Source: an uncultured Collinsella sp. (lineage in GTDB: Bacteria; Actinomycetota; Coriobacteriia; Coriobacteriales; Coriobacteriaceae). From it: a stretch of DNA of 7,086 bases. The notes under the pieces were generated by a model. It was not told the DNA's origin, searched no databases, and saw only the letters and a list, made by a program, of their open reading frames with translations. A program made the position numbers and the translations under genes. The stretch covers positions 1-7,086 of the forward strand of contig CAUGVQ010000102.1 of assembly GCA_959602875.1 (NCBI GenBank), written 5' to 3'. How positions within the stretch are numbered: the first letter of the stretch is position 1; every line of letters starts with the position of its first letter. Positions 1-5,878 of this stretch are shown piece after piece.

Positions 1-18
1 AAACTCATCGATACCGGC

Positions 19-32
19 TGGCTATATAGCCA
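19..32. repeat. 14-bp perfect palindrome TGGCTATATAGCCA
   Basis: A perfect dyad sits in the geneless left edge (1-91), about 60 bp beyond the stop codon of the minus-strand VWA gene. No T-run follows it on either strand, so it is a poor intrinsic terminator. It could be an operator for a gene outside the window or chance. Nothing else recognisable lies in bases 1-91. Confidence 0.3.
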
Positions 33-91
33 ACAGGATAAAGCCCACTTACTTCGCAGGTTTTTGAGCACGTCGGGTAGCGCGGCGCTCG

Positions 92-841
92 CTACGCCCG
101 CCCGCGGCGGCGCCGGTCCTCGTCAATACCCGCGCGCCACGCGCCCGACGCCATCGACGCGCCCGCGCGCACCGTCGCGGTCGCGATACTCGCCGCCTCG
201 TATAGCGCCCCGGTGCCGATATCGTCGGCAATATACTCGACCGCCATATCGGAATCGAGCCCCAGGCTCTCCGCCTCGCTCTCCACGTCGATGTTCGCGC
301 CGATGAACAAAAACTCCCAGCCCATCTCGCGATGCTTGCGGATGAGGCTTCTCACCCGGCGGTAGCCAAAGCGGCGGCTCGCGTTCTCCATGCCGTCCGT
401 CGTGATGACGAAGAGCACGCGGTCCGCCTCGTAGCCAGCAGGCTGCACACGTTGGACAAGGTCGATGTGCTCGATGGCGGCACCCACCGCGTCGAGCAGC
501 GCCGTGCAACCCCGGCAGCGGTACGTGTTCCGCGCGAGGCGCGGGACCTTCTCGATGGGAACGCGGTCGAGCACGACCTTCGACCGGTCGTTGAACTGGA
601 CGAGCGACACGAACGCCTCGCCCGGCTCCTCGCGGTTCTCCTCGATGAGCGCGTTGAATCCGCCGATGGTGTCATTCTCAAGCCCGGCCATAGAGCCGCT
701 CGCATCGAGGATGAAGACGAGCTCGGCGCGCACCCCTGGCTCGCCCTTACCGGCCGCCGCCCTGCCGTTGACTCGGGTGTCCGCACCATCACGGTTGCCC
801 TGCTTCTTACGAGACGTTCTCTCGACATCTTTCTTGCTCAT
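92..841 (-). CDS. VWA (von Willebrand factor type A, MIDAS) domain protein
   Basis: Predicted 249-residue cytosolic protein with no signal peptide or membrane segment. After a basic, disordered N-terminus (about residues 1-37) comes a complete VWA domain. The metal-ion-dependent adhesion site is visible: DASGSM (D46, S48, S50), the conserved threonine in RGCTALLDA (T113) and the aspartate in TTDGMENAS (D149). The family is a widespread bacterial single-domain VWA protein that probably mediates metal-dependent protein-protein contacts; its partner is not known to me. Most relatives I recall have DRSGSM where this has DASGSM. The C-terminus is Ala/Gly-rich and ends in an Arg-rich tail. The ATG at 841 is chosen over an in-frame ATG at 871 because GGAGGA lies 4 nt upstream (846-851). 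The macro-domain gene lies 178 bp upstream in the same direction, so the two may be co-transcribed or work together; that is an inference. Domain assignment is firm, the biological role is unknown. Confidence 0.93.
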   Translation of the reverse strand: MSKKDVERTSRKKQGNRDGADTRVNGRAAAGKGEPGVRAELVFILDASGSMAGLENDTIGGFNALIEENREEPGEAFVSLVQFNDRSKVVLDRVPIEKVPRLARNTYRCRGCTALLDAVGAAIEHIDLVQRVQPAGYEADRVLFVITTDGMENASRRFGYRRVRSLIRKHREMGWEFLFIGANIDVESEAESLGLDSDMAVEYIADDIGTGALYEAASIATATVRAGASMASGAWRAGIDEDRRRRGRA

Positions 842-872
842 GGTGTCCTCCTTGCACGTTGGGACTGACACC
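842..872 (-). promoter_or_regulatory. Possible ribosome-site hairpin upstream of the VWA gene
   Basis: In the minus-strand transcript GGUGUC (867-872) can pair with GACACC (842-847), which directly abuts the AUG. The loop holds AAGGAG, so the Shine-Dalgarno region lies partly in the loop and partly in the 3' stem. Only a 6-bp stem with a 19-nt loop is seen, so this may be incidental. If formed, it would tune translation of the VWA protein. Confidence 0.25.
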
Positions 873-1019
873 TATGAGGCTACGCGGCGGCGCACGAGGG
901 CAGGTAAACTGTCAGGGGACATCTGGCGCACCGCGCGCGGGCGCCTGGGCCACGGCTTCAAAGCGGCCTTGCGCACGTACGGCGGCCCCGGCGGTACGCC
1001 CAGCGATGCACGACTCGCC

Positions 1020-2081
1020 CTACAGCGAACCCACGAGCGGTTGGTCGTAGGCAAAGAGCATCTCGTTCAGACGGAATACTTCGTAGATACCGCGCTCGAT
1101 AAAGAAGCGGACGATGACGTCGAATTTGCTCGCACGCGAGAGCGTGAGCCCTGCGCGGCCCAATAGGTCCTGCGTCTCGGGCAGGTCGAGCTCAAGGGCA
1201 AAGGCGAGCGCCACCGCGGTGGGCTTGGTGGGCCGATACGCCGCGTTGCCACGGATCTTGGCAAAGAGCTGACGACTCAGGTTTGCACGGTGGTAGACCT
1301 CGGCGTCGGTCATGCCGCGCGCGTCGATGAGGGCAAGAAGCGTCTCCGAGAACGACGCGTCGAGGTGCGCGAGCGCCTTGTCGAGGGCGCCCTTGTCTGC
1401 GGAATGCGCAGACAGGTGCTGAGCAGCGCCGCGGGACCCCGCGCCATGGGGCCGCGCGAACACGGGAGCACCAAATGCCGGGGCGTCCTCCACCCACGCA
1501 CGCTCCCGCTCCAGCTCAGCCGCACTCGAACGGGCCCGTAGATGGTGCTCGGCATAGGCGTCGTCGATGTACTCCGCGATCTCCGCCGCAAGCGCGCTCC
1601 CCTCGCGCACGACAGCGCGGTCGAACACCACGAGCGTTACCGCCACCTCGTCGTGCTCCGCCAAGAACGCCGCTGTCTCCTCGCGCGCGATCGCAAGCGC
1701 TTGCGCCACGGGATAGCCGTAGATGCCAGCTGATATGAGTGGGAAGGCGACCGAGCGCGCGCCAAGCTCCACCACGCGGGCAAACACCGCACGGTAGCAA
1801 CGGCGCAATGCCTCCTCCTCGCCATGGGAACCGCCGCGCCAGATAGGCCCGACAGCATGGATGCACCATTGCGCCGGCAGGCGGAATGCCGGCGTCACCA
1901 CGGCGTCGCCCGTGTTGCAATGGCCGATTGCCTCACAGGCTCGCGCCATGTCCGCGTACCCCGCAGCCTCAAACAGCGCGCCGCAGACCCCGCCACCCGG
2001 GGCAAGATGGGTGTTGGCAGCGTTTACCACCGCGTCAGCCGCTACACGGGCAATGTCGTTGCGGACGATGGAAAAGGGCAT
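1020..2081 (-). CDS. Macro-domain protein with helical C-terminal domain
   Basis: Predicted 353-residue cytosolic protein. Residues 1 to about 175 form a macro domain, a fold that binds or hydrolyses ADP-ribose derivatives. Visible are the adenine/ribose motif VVNAAN (18-23), the glycine loop APGGGVCG (27-34) and the phosphate-binding loop PLISAGIYGYP (114-124). In MacroD-type de-ADP-ribosylases the glycine loop usually reads GGGGVDGAI with a catalytic Asp; here C33 takes that place, so hydrolase activity is uncertain and binding may be the main role. A low-complexity linker (about 176-240) leads to a helical region (about 242-350) with YHRANLSRQLFAKIRGN and the FDVIVRFFIERGIYEVFRLN stretch, a module I recognise from other bacterial proteins but cannot name. 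The ATG at 2081 has AGGAGG at 2087-2092. Transcription probably starts near 2100 from the -10 box at 2107-2112. It lies just upstream of the VWA gene in the same direction. An O-acetyl-ADP-ribose or ADP-ribosyl-protein role is inferred from the family only. Confidence 0.93.
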   Translation of the reverse strand: MPFSIVRNDIARVAADAVVNAANTHLAPGGGVCGALFEAAGYADMARACEAIGHCNTGDAVVTPAFRLPAQWCIHAVGPIWRGGSHGEEEALRRCYRAVFARVVELGARSVAFPLISAGIYGYPVAQALAIAREETAAFLAEHDEVAVTLVVFDRAVVREGSALAAEIAEYIDDAYAEHHLRARSSAAELERERAWVEDAPAFGAPVFARPHGAGSRGAAQHLSAHSADKGALDKALAHLDASFSETLLALIDARGMTDAEVYHRANLSRQLFAKIRGNAAYRPTKPTAVALAFALELDLPETQDLLGRAGLTLSRASKFDVIVRFFIERGIYEVFRLNEMLFAYDQPLVGSL

Positions 2082-2106
2082 GGCAACCTCCTCGAACCTT
2101 GTAGGG

Positions 2107-2112
2107 ATTATA
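2107..2112 (-). promoter_or_regulatory. Probable -10 box (TATAAT) for the macro-domain gene
   Basis: A perfect TATAAT reads on the minus strand 25 bp before the macro gene start. It would give a 5' leader of about 19 nt that just contains the AGGAGG site. No good -35 hexamer is seen at 16-18 bp spacing, so the promoter may need an activator or be weak. Confidence 0.4.
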
Positions 2113-2162
2113 TCTATATGATTCGACGCTCATTCACAATGCAATCGTGGTATATTCCATAG

Positions 2163-2187
2163 TGATGTAACCAATCCGGTTACATCA
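2163..2187. promoter_or_regulatory. 25-bp inverted repeat, probable operator in a divergent intergenic region
   Basis: Arms TGATGTAACC (2163-2172) and GGTTACATCA (2178-2187) are perfect 10-bp complements around the 5-bp spacer AATCC. No T-tract follows on either side, so it is a better candidate for a protein-binding site than for a terminator. It lies between the macro gene (start 2081) and the toxin-antitoxin module (broken frame from 2254). HigA-type antitoxins normally bind dyads at their own promoter, so autoregulation of the module is the simplest reading; control of the macro gene is also possible. Confidence 0.55.
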
Positions 2188-2253
2188 TGGTAATCATTAT
2201 GGCCTTGGGAGGGCTGCTGGCGGGTCTGACGAACTATTGGGGGCGGTGCATCG

Positions 2254-2310
2254 TTGAGAATCACGTACTCCTCTAAGAAACTTCAATAACTGTGCGAGGA
2301 TGAGCGCACG
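2254..2310 (+). pseudogene. Detached 5' end of the HigB/RelE-type toxin gene (in-frame TAA)
   Basis: The toxin reading frame continues upstream of its ATG at 2311 as recognisable family sequence. From a possible TTG start at 2254 it reads (M)RITYSSKKLQ, then TAA at 2287-2289, then LCEDERT and on into MHKKRP. This matches the usual N-terminus of these RelE-superfamily toxins (I-x-Y-x-x-KKLEKLC-x-D). The stop most likely replaced a lysine or similar codon (for example AAA to TAA), one substitution. Restored, the protein would be 110 residues. The next upstream in-frame stop is at 2227-2229, and the exact original start is uncertain. Confidence 0.65.
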
Positions 2311-2586
2311 ATGCACAAAAAGCGCCCCGATATCGAAAAGAAGCTCCGTCTGCGCATCAAAGCCATTGAGGCCGCAAAGACTTTAGGCGATCTTTCGAAA
2401 AACGACCCGTTAGGACGATGGCACCGCCTGAGCGGCGACCGAGAAGGACAGTGGGCAGGAAAGGTATCAGGTAACGAGCGCATCATCATCGAACCAAGCT
2501 GCGAAGGCGTGAAGATTCTCGACGTGATAGAGCAGCTTGTCGCAAGCGAGGTAAACGTTAGGGAAATAACCGATTACCACGACTAA
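2311..2586 (+). CDS. higB: HigB/RelE-type toxin, N-terminally truncated (possibly inactive)
   Basis: Open frame of 91 residues belonging to the RelE/ParE superfamily of small toxins, many of which cut mRNA on the ribosome. Family features seen: the helix KKLRLRIKAIEAAKTLGDL (10-28), the core GRWHRLSGDREGQWAGKVSGNERIIIEP (35-62) and the terminal strand ending ITDYHD (86-91). It lacks the first ~20 residues of the family, and these are encoded just upstream but separated by TAA at 2287-2289. The ATG at 2311 has only a modest site (GAGGA, 2296-2300, spacing 10). RelE-fold toxins need the N-terminal strand and helix for packing, so the product may be inactive; this is inferred. Alternatives are reinitiation or read-through giving some active toxin. 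The antitoxin gene follows after 22 bp in the usual toxin-first HigBA order, so the two are surely co-transcribed. Confidence 0.75.
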   Translation: MHKKRPDIEKKLRLRIKAIEAAKTLGDLSKNDPLGRWHRLSGDREGQWAGKVSGNERIIIEPSCEGVKILDVIEQLVASEVNVREITDYHD

Positions 2587-2608
2587 GGAACATTGAAAGG
2601 AGACGGGG

Positions 2609-3724
2609 ATGGCTACCAACTATGCGGTGGCGCCGGGTGAATTCCTTCAGGAGTGGATCGAGGGAGAGGGAAAAGGCATCACCCAATCGGATCTTGCAGA
2701 ACGCCTCGGCGTCTCGCGAAAGCACGTTAACCAAATTCTCGGAGGCAAGGCATCTATCTCACCAGAGCTTGCGCTGCGACTTGAACACGTCACGGGTATT
2801 CCCTGCAGGGCCTGGCTTGCCTACGAGGCGCTTTATCAAGAGGACCGGGCACGAATACAAGAGGAAAACTCGCTGTCGAACCATCTGTCTTGCGTAAGCT
2901 CTGAGCTTGCCTCGTTTCTCAGAAAGCAGGGTGCGAGCAAGGCAACACTCCGCGACCGCCGACGGGTCCTCATCGATTTTCTTGACTTTACCGGATTTGG
3001 CTCATGCGGCGCATTCATAGAATACTCGAGTAAGACCATGCAATGCCCTGCCTATGCAGCACTGAGAGAATCAGGCGCAGACATAGACGAAGCACTTGTA
3101 GCCGCTTGGATAGCGGCCGGAGAAAAAACCGAGGCCTGCCGAAAGTCCAGCAATCTCCACTTCGATCGCCAAAAGCTGCTCGACCTTCTTCCGCAAATCA
3201 AGCAACGCGCCATGGTATCGGACAGCACCATGGTTGACGATATCTCGGCGATATTGGAAACCGCCGGTGTGATTTATCAGTTTGTTGAGCCTCCTAAGAA
3301 GTTCCCCTTGCATGGCATTACGCGCTGGCTGAAAAACGGCGTGCCCATTATCCAACAGACCGGCAGATGCAAAAAAGACGCCTATGTCATTTGGACGCTC
3401 TTCCATGAGCTGGGCCATCTACTGTACGACGAAGAGGCCGCCACACATATTGATTGCGACAGCAAGTCCGCAACACAGCAATCCCTCGAGGAAAAACGCG
3501 CCAACAGCTTTGCACGCAAGATACTCTTTGGCGATGATCTCAGCCCGTATCGGGGAATCACGAGATCCCATCAAATCGAAGCGATAGCCAAGCAACATGG
3601 TCACGTTGCAAGCGTGGTGGTGCTCGAACTCCATCGAAGGAGATGGCTCGATTACGGCTGGTGCAATGACCTTATAACGGACTTGGATATCCCCTTTGCC
3701 TCTCCGGCAGAGCACCTGACGTAA
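2609..3724 (+). CDS. higA: HigA-family antitoxin: XRE helix-turn-helix fused to ImmA/IrrE (M78) metallopeptidase domain
   Basis: Predicted 371-residue soluble protein. Residues about 8-80 are a HigA-type DNA-binding domain: APGEFLQEW, the helix-turn-helix TQSDLAERLGVSRKHVNQIL (25-44) and GKASISPELALRLEHVTGIP. The C-terminal half (about 190-310) is an M78 peptidase domain with the zinc motif HELGH (266-270) and a downstream EKRANSFA (E295 as likely third ligand), so the catalytic residues are intact. ImmA/IrrE peptidases cleave repressors or regulatory proteins. In this fusion the peptidase could turn over the toxin, itself or another regulator; the target is unknown. Classic HigA is only about 100 residues, so this is the long variant. 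AAAGGAGA (2596-2603) lies 5 nt before the ATG. Base composition is noticeably less GC-rich than the flanking genes, suggesting horizontal gain. Its stop is 19 bp from the convergent murI stop, with no clear terminator between them. Confidence 0.9.
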   Translation: MATNYAVAPGEFLQEWIEGEGKGITQSDLAERLGVSRKHVNQILGGKASISPELALRLEHVTGIPCRAWLAYEALYQEDRARIQEENSLSNHLSCVSSELASFLRKQGASKATLRDRRRVLIDFLDFTGFGSCGAFIEYSSKTMQCPAYAALRESGADIDEALVAAWIAAGEKTEACRKSSNLHFDRQKLLDLLPQIKQRAMVSDSTMVDDISAILETAGVIYQFVEPPKKFPLHGITRWLKNGVPIIQQTGRCKKDAYVIWTLFHELGHLLYDEEAATHIDCDSKSATQQSLEEKRANSFARKILFGDDLSPYRGITRSHQIEAIAKQHGHVASVVVLELHRRRWLDYGWCNDLITDLDIPFASPAEHLT

Positions 3725-3743
3725 TGCCTCGGGCCGCGCGGCG

Positions 3744-4796
3744 CTACAGCAGGGAGGCCGCCGTGCGCTCGAGCACCACGGGCGCCACGTGTTCGACCTC
3801 GCCAAGCGGCTGGCCAAAGACAAACCCGCCCGCCGTTGCAAACGACGCCGTGTCGGCCGAGGTCGTGGCAAAACGGTGCCGCACCGGCACCTCCGAGGCG
3901 GCGAGCTCCTCGCGGCGCATGAGCATCTCGGCCAGCTCGCGCGTGATCTCCTCTGCGGAGGACACAACGCGCACGCCCTCGCCGAGCGCCGCCCTAATGG
4001 GGCCCACGAGCAGCGGGAAGTGTGTACAGCCGAGCACCACCGTATCAATGCCGTGGTGGCGCAAGGGCTCGACCCGCTCGTCCACAATCGCACGGATCGC
4101 GGGGGTGTCGAACACATCCACGCCGCCGAGCCAGCGGGTGCCGTCGCGCACACCGTCGGCAAGCTCGTGCTCCACCAGCTCCACGAACTCGGGCGCCGCG
4201 CAACCAAACACGTCCACGCCCGCGTCAAAGTCCTGGATGGCGCGCGCGTAGGCGCCCGAGCGGATGGTGAGCTCGGTGGCGAGCACACCCACCTTGCGCG
4301 TGCGCGTGCTGTGGATGGCGGCGCGCGCACCGGGCACGATTACGCCGATGACGGGCACGTCGAAGGTCTGCTGGGCGAGCTGCAGCGCCGCCGCCGTGGC
4401 GGTGTTGCAGGCGATGATGATCATCTTGACGTTCTGGCGTGTGAGCCAGCTGCCCACCTGCAGGACAAACGAACGCACCTCGGCCTCAGAGCGCACGCCG
4501 TAGGGGCAGCGCTCGGTATCGCCGATGTAGCAGATGGACTCGTGCGGCAGCGCCTGCGAGATGGCGCGCGCCACGGTAAGGCCGCCGAGGCCCGAGTCAA
4601 AGATGCCGATGGGCCGCTCGTCGCCCTCGTAGGCTGGAATGGCCGCCGCGATCGCCTCGGCCGCGTGGCCCGCGATCGCCGACGCGACGCAACCCTCGGC
4701 CGCCTGACCTGCGATTGCCGACGCAACGCGGCCCTCGGTCACCTCGACCGCACCGCTTGTAGTCGCCTCGACCGTGCAGCCGCTTACCTCGCCCAT
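3744..4796 (-). CDS. murI: Glutamate racemase with extended N-terminus
   Basis: Interconverts L- and D-glutamate, supplying D-glutamate to MurD for peptidoglycan in the cytoplasm. The 350-residue product has a complete cofactor-independent racemase: GIFDSGLGGLTV (D67, S68), YIGDTERCPYG (90-100), the first catalytic cysteine in ACNTATAAAL (C130) and the second site in GCTHFPLL (C257, H259). The family core normally begins within a few residues of the IGIFDSG strand. Here about 60 extra residues precede it, rich in Ala/Gly/Val and containing a 13-residue near-repeat (VASAIAGQAAEG / VASAIAGHAAEA). No internal ATG lies between the first Met and the core. The ATG at 4796 has GGGAGG at 4802-4807, spacing 5, so the extension is likely translated. 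The start is 11 bp after the stop of the upstream phosphatase, and its ribosome site lies in that gap, so the two genes form an operon. Enzyme identity is firm, the role of the extension is unknown. Confidence 0.96.
   Translation of the reverse strand: MGEVSGCTVEATTSGAVEVTEGRVASAIAGQAAEGCVASAIAGHAAEAIAAAIPAYEGDERPIGIFDSGLGGLTVARAISQALPHESICYIGDTERCPYGVRSEAEVRSFVLQVGSWLTRQNVKMIIIACNTATAAALQLAQQTFDVPVIGVIVPGARAAIHSTRTRKVGVLATELTIRSGAYARAIQDFDAGVDVFGCAAPEFVELVEHELADGVRDGTRWLGGVDVFDTPAIRAIVDERVEPLRHHGIDTVVLGCTHFPLLVGPIRAALGEGVRVVSSAEEITRELAEMLMRREELAASEVPVRHRFATTSADTASFATAGGFVFGQPLGEVEHVAPVVLERTAASLL
4660..4737 (-). repeat. 39-bp tandem repeat (two copies) in the 5' end of murI
   Basis: Copies at 4660-4698 and 4699-4737 are in frame, 13 codons each, and differ at about 7 of 39 positions. 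A third, shorter trace (4642-4659) follows towards the racemase core. The repeat encodes the Ala-rich VASAIAG units of the N-terminal extension and probably arose by slippage or duplication. Confidence 0.7.
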
Positions 4797-4807
4797 AGCC
4801 GCCTCCC

Positions 4808-5719
4808 TTACGCGTTGCGGACGGCGTCGAGTACCATGCGCATAGCGCCCGACCAAGCGTCGATCGTGCGGCCGTGGGCGATGCAGGCGTTGTCGTGCTC
4901 GGCGAGGAAGAGCTCCGCGCCGGGGTCTTTGAGGCCGTTTTCCACCAGGATGAACTGCGCGGTCGCGTCCGCCATGAGAAAGTCGGACTCGGCGTCGCCG
5001 ATGGAGAGGGTCTCTGCCGGATCGATGCCGCGGCGCTCGCAAAAGCGGCGGATGGCGCGGCCCTTCTCGAGCCCGCGCGGCTGGATGTTGAAGGCGCGCC
5101 CACGCACACCCTCGGGAAGCTTGAGGGTGGTGGGGGCGGAGATGTAGTTCAGAAAACCGTTGCACGCCCAGTCGAGGGGAAGGCCGGACTTGTCGAGGAT
5201 GGCCTGCGCTTCCTCGTCATCGACCTCGCCACGAAAGCCCACTGTGACCTCGCGGTACTTGTAGCCGGTCGACATGTCGTTGTGGTACTCGAGCATGCCC
5301 GGCCAACGGCCCACAAACTCGTCGCACACGCCCGACGCCTCGATGACCTCGTGCGGGGTGCGGCCGTCCGCGGGGTCGTAGGGCATATCGGCCGTGAAGT
5401 ACTCCCACACGTTGTGCTCGCGATCGAGCATGATGAGGCCGCCCATCTCGCCGATGTAGCTGTTGAGGCCGAGCACGCGCGTGTCCTCGTGGAGCATGGA
5501 GCGGTTGCGCCCTGAGCACGGGATGACCTCGATACCAGCGCGCGCCAGATCGACGAGCGCCGTGGCGAACTCGAGCGAGGGCTCGCCCGCCGCGTTCTTG
5601 AGCACGCAGGACCCCGGGCCCATCATGGTGCCGTCGAGGTCGGTGAAGACGTAGCGCACGCGCCCGTAGCGCTCCTGCAGCTCGTGGGGGGTGAGATCGG
5701 ACAGAAACACGTGTGGCAT
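4808..5719 (-). CDS. HAD-superfamily (Cof/IIB-type) phosphatase
   Basis: Predicted 303-residue cytosolic hydrolase that would remove phosphate from a small metabolite, perhaps a sugar phosphate, through a phospho-aspartate. All four HAD motifs are present: I, FTDLDGT (D27 nucleophile, D29 acid/base); II, PCSGRN (S69); III, GLEKGRAI (K219); IV, GDAESD (D242, D246). A cap of about 130 residues lies between motifs II and III, as in the IIB (Cof, sucrose-phosphatase, mannosyl-phosphoglycerate phosphatase) subfamily; the substrate cannot be read from sequence. The ATG at 5719 has GGAGGA (5723-5728) only 3 nt away, a tight spacing. An in-frame extension upstream to 5809 lacks protein-like sequence and was rejected. 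It is the first gene of an operon with murI and is divergent from the stress-protein gene. The linkage to peptidoglycan synthesis is by position only. Confidence 0.92.
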   Translation of the reverse strand: MPHVFLSDLTPHELQERYGRVRYVFTDLDGTMMGPGSCVLKNAAGEPSLEFATALVDLARAGIEVIPCSGRNRSMLHEDTRVLGLNSYIGEMGGLIMLDREHNVWEYFTADMPYDPADGRTPHEVIEASGVCDEFVGRWPGMLEYHNDMSTGYKYREVTVGFRGEVDDEEAQAILDKSGLPLDWACNGFLNYISAPTTLKLPEGVRGRAFNIQPRGLEKGRAIRRFCERRGIDPAETLSIGDAESDFLMADATAQFILVENGLKDPGAELFLAEHDNACIAHGRTIDAWSGAMRMVLDAVRNA

Positions 5720-5755
5720 GGTTCCTCCGCTGCCGGCGTTTGCATAACCGTCCCT

Positions 5756-5761
5756 ATCATA
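5756..5761 (-). promoter_or_regulatory. Possible -10 box (TATGAT) for the phosphatase-murI operon
   Basis: TATGAT reads on the minus strand 37 bp before the phosphatase ATG, giving a leader of about 30 nt. No convincing -35 element is seen at the right spacing. It is the only AT-rich hexamer of this kind in the intergenic stretch on that strand. Confidence 0.35.
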
Positions 5762-5832
5762 CCGGTCGCGGCGCCCGACGGCACGTTCGGCGGCGCGGCG
5801 CCATCGCAAAACCGTCTTGTGCGCACGCGGGG

Positions 5833-5838
5833 TATAAC
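5833..5838 (+). promoter_or_regulatory. Possible -10 box (TATAAC) for the universal stress protein gene
   Basis: TATAAC lies 40 bp before the ATG at 5879 and would give a leader of about 34 nt. The nearest TTG-type hexamer (TTGTGC, 5817-5822) is only 10 bp upstream, too close for a standard -35, so the match is partial. Confidence 0.35.
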
Positions 5839-5878
5839 GGAAGCGAGTATCGTCCGCGGCGACGATGGGAGGGTGACG

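Noticed and set aside
49..231. Alternative frame past the VWA stop as a frameshifted C-terminus
   Set aside because: It is an Arg-rich shadow, and the VWA protein already ends naturally in a basic tail after a complete domain.
332..868. Long plus-strand open frame opposite the VWA gene
   Set aside because: It is antisense to a clear VWA domain with intact MIDAS motifs. High GC content makes long shadow frames common, and the product has no recognisable motif.
910..921. TGTC-AGGG-GACA dyad between the VWA and macro genes
   Set aside because: Only 4-bp arms, no promoter context, and too short to separate from chance in a GC-rich spacer.
1020..2586. DarTG-like toxin-antitoxin system (macro antitoxin plus neighbouring toxin)
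   Set aside because: The neighbouring small gene is a RelE-type toxin on the opposite strand with its own HigA partner, and no DarT ADP-ribosyltransferase is present.
3733..3742. GCCGCGCGGC palindrome between the convergent higA and murI stops as a shared terminator
   Set aside because: No loop and no T-tract on either strand, so it cannot form a standard intrinsic terminator.
3724..4251. Plus-strand frame starting at the ATG that overlaps the higA stop
   Set aside because: Although the TAATG overlap looks like coupling, the product is a Ser/Arg/Pro-rich antisense shadow of murI.
3789..5147. 452-codon plus-strand open frame opposite murI and the phosphatase
   Set aside because: Arg/His/Ala-rich shadow of two firmly identified enzymes on the other strand, with no motif of its own.
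4797..5165. Upstream in-frame extension of murI into the phosphatase gene
   Set aside because: It is out of frame with the phosphatase, of shadow composition, and the ATG at 4796 has a strong ribosome site.
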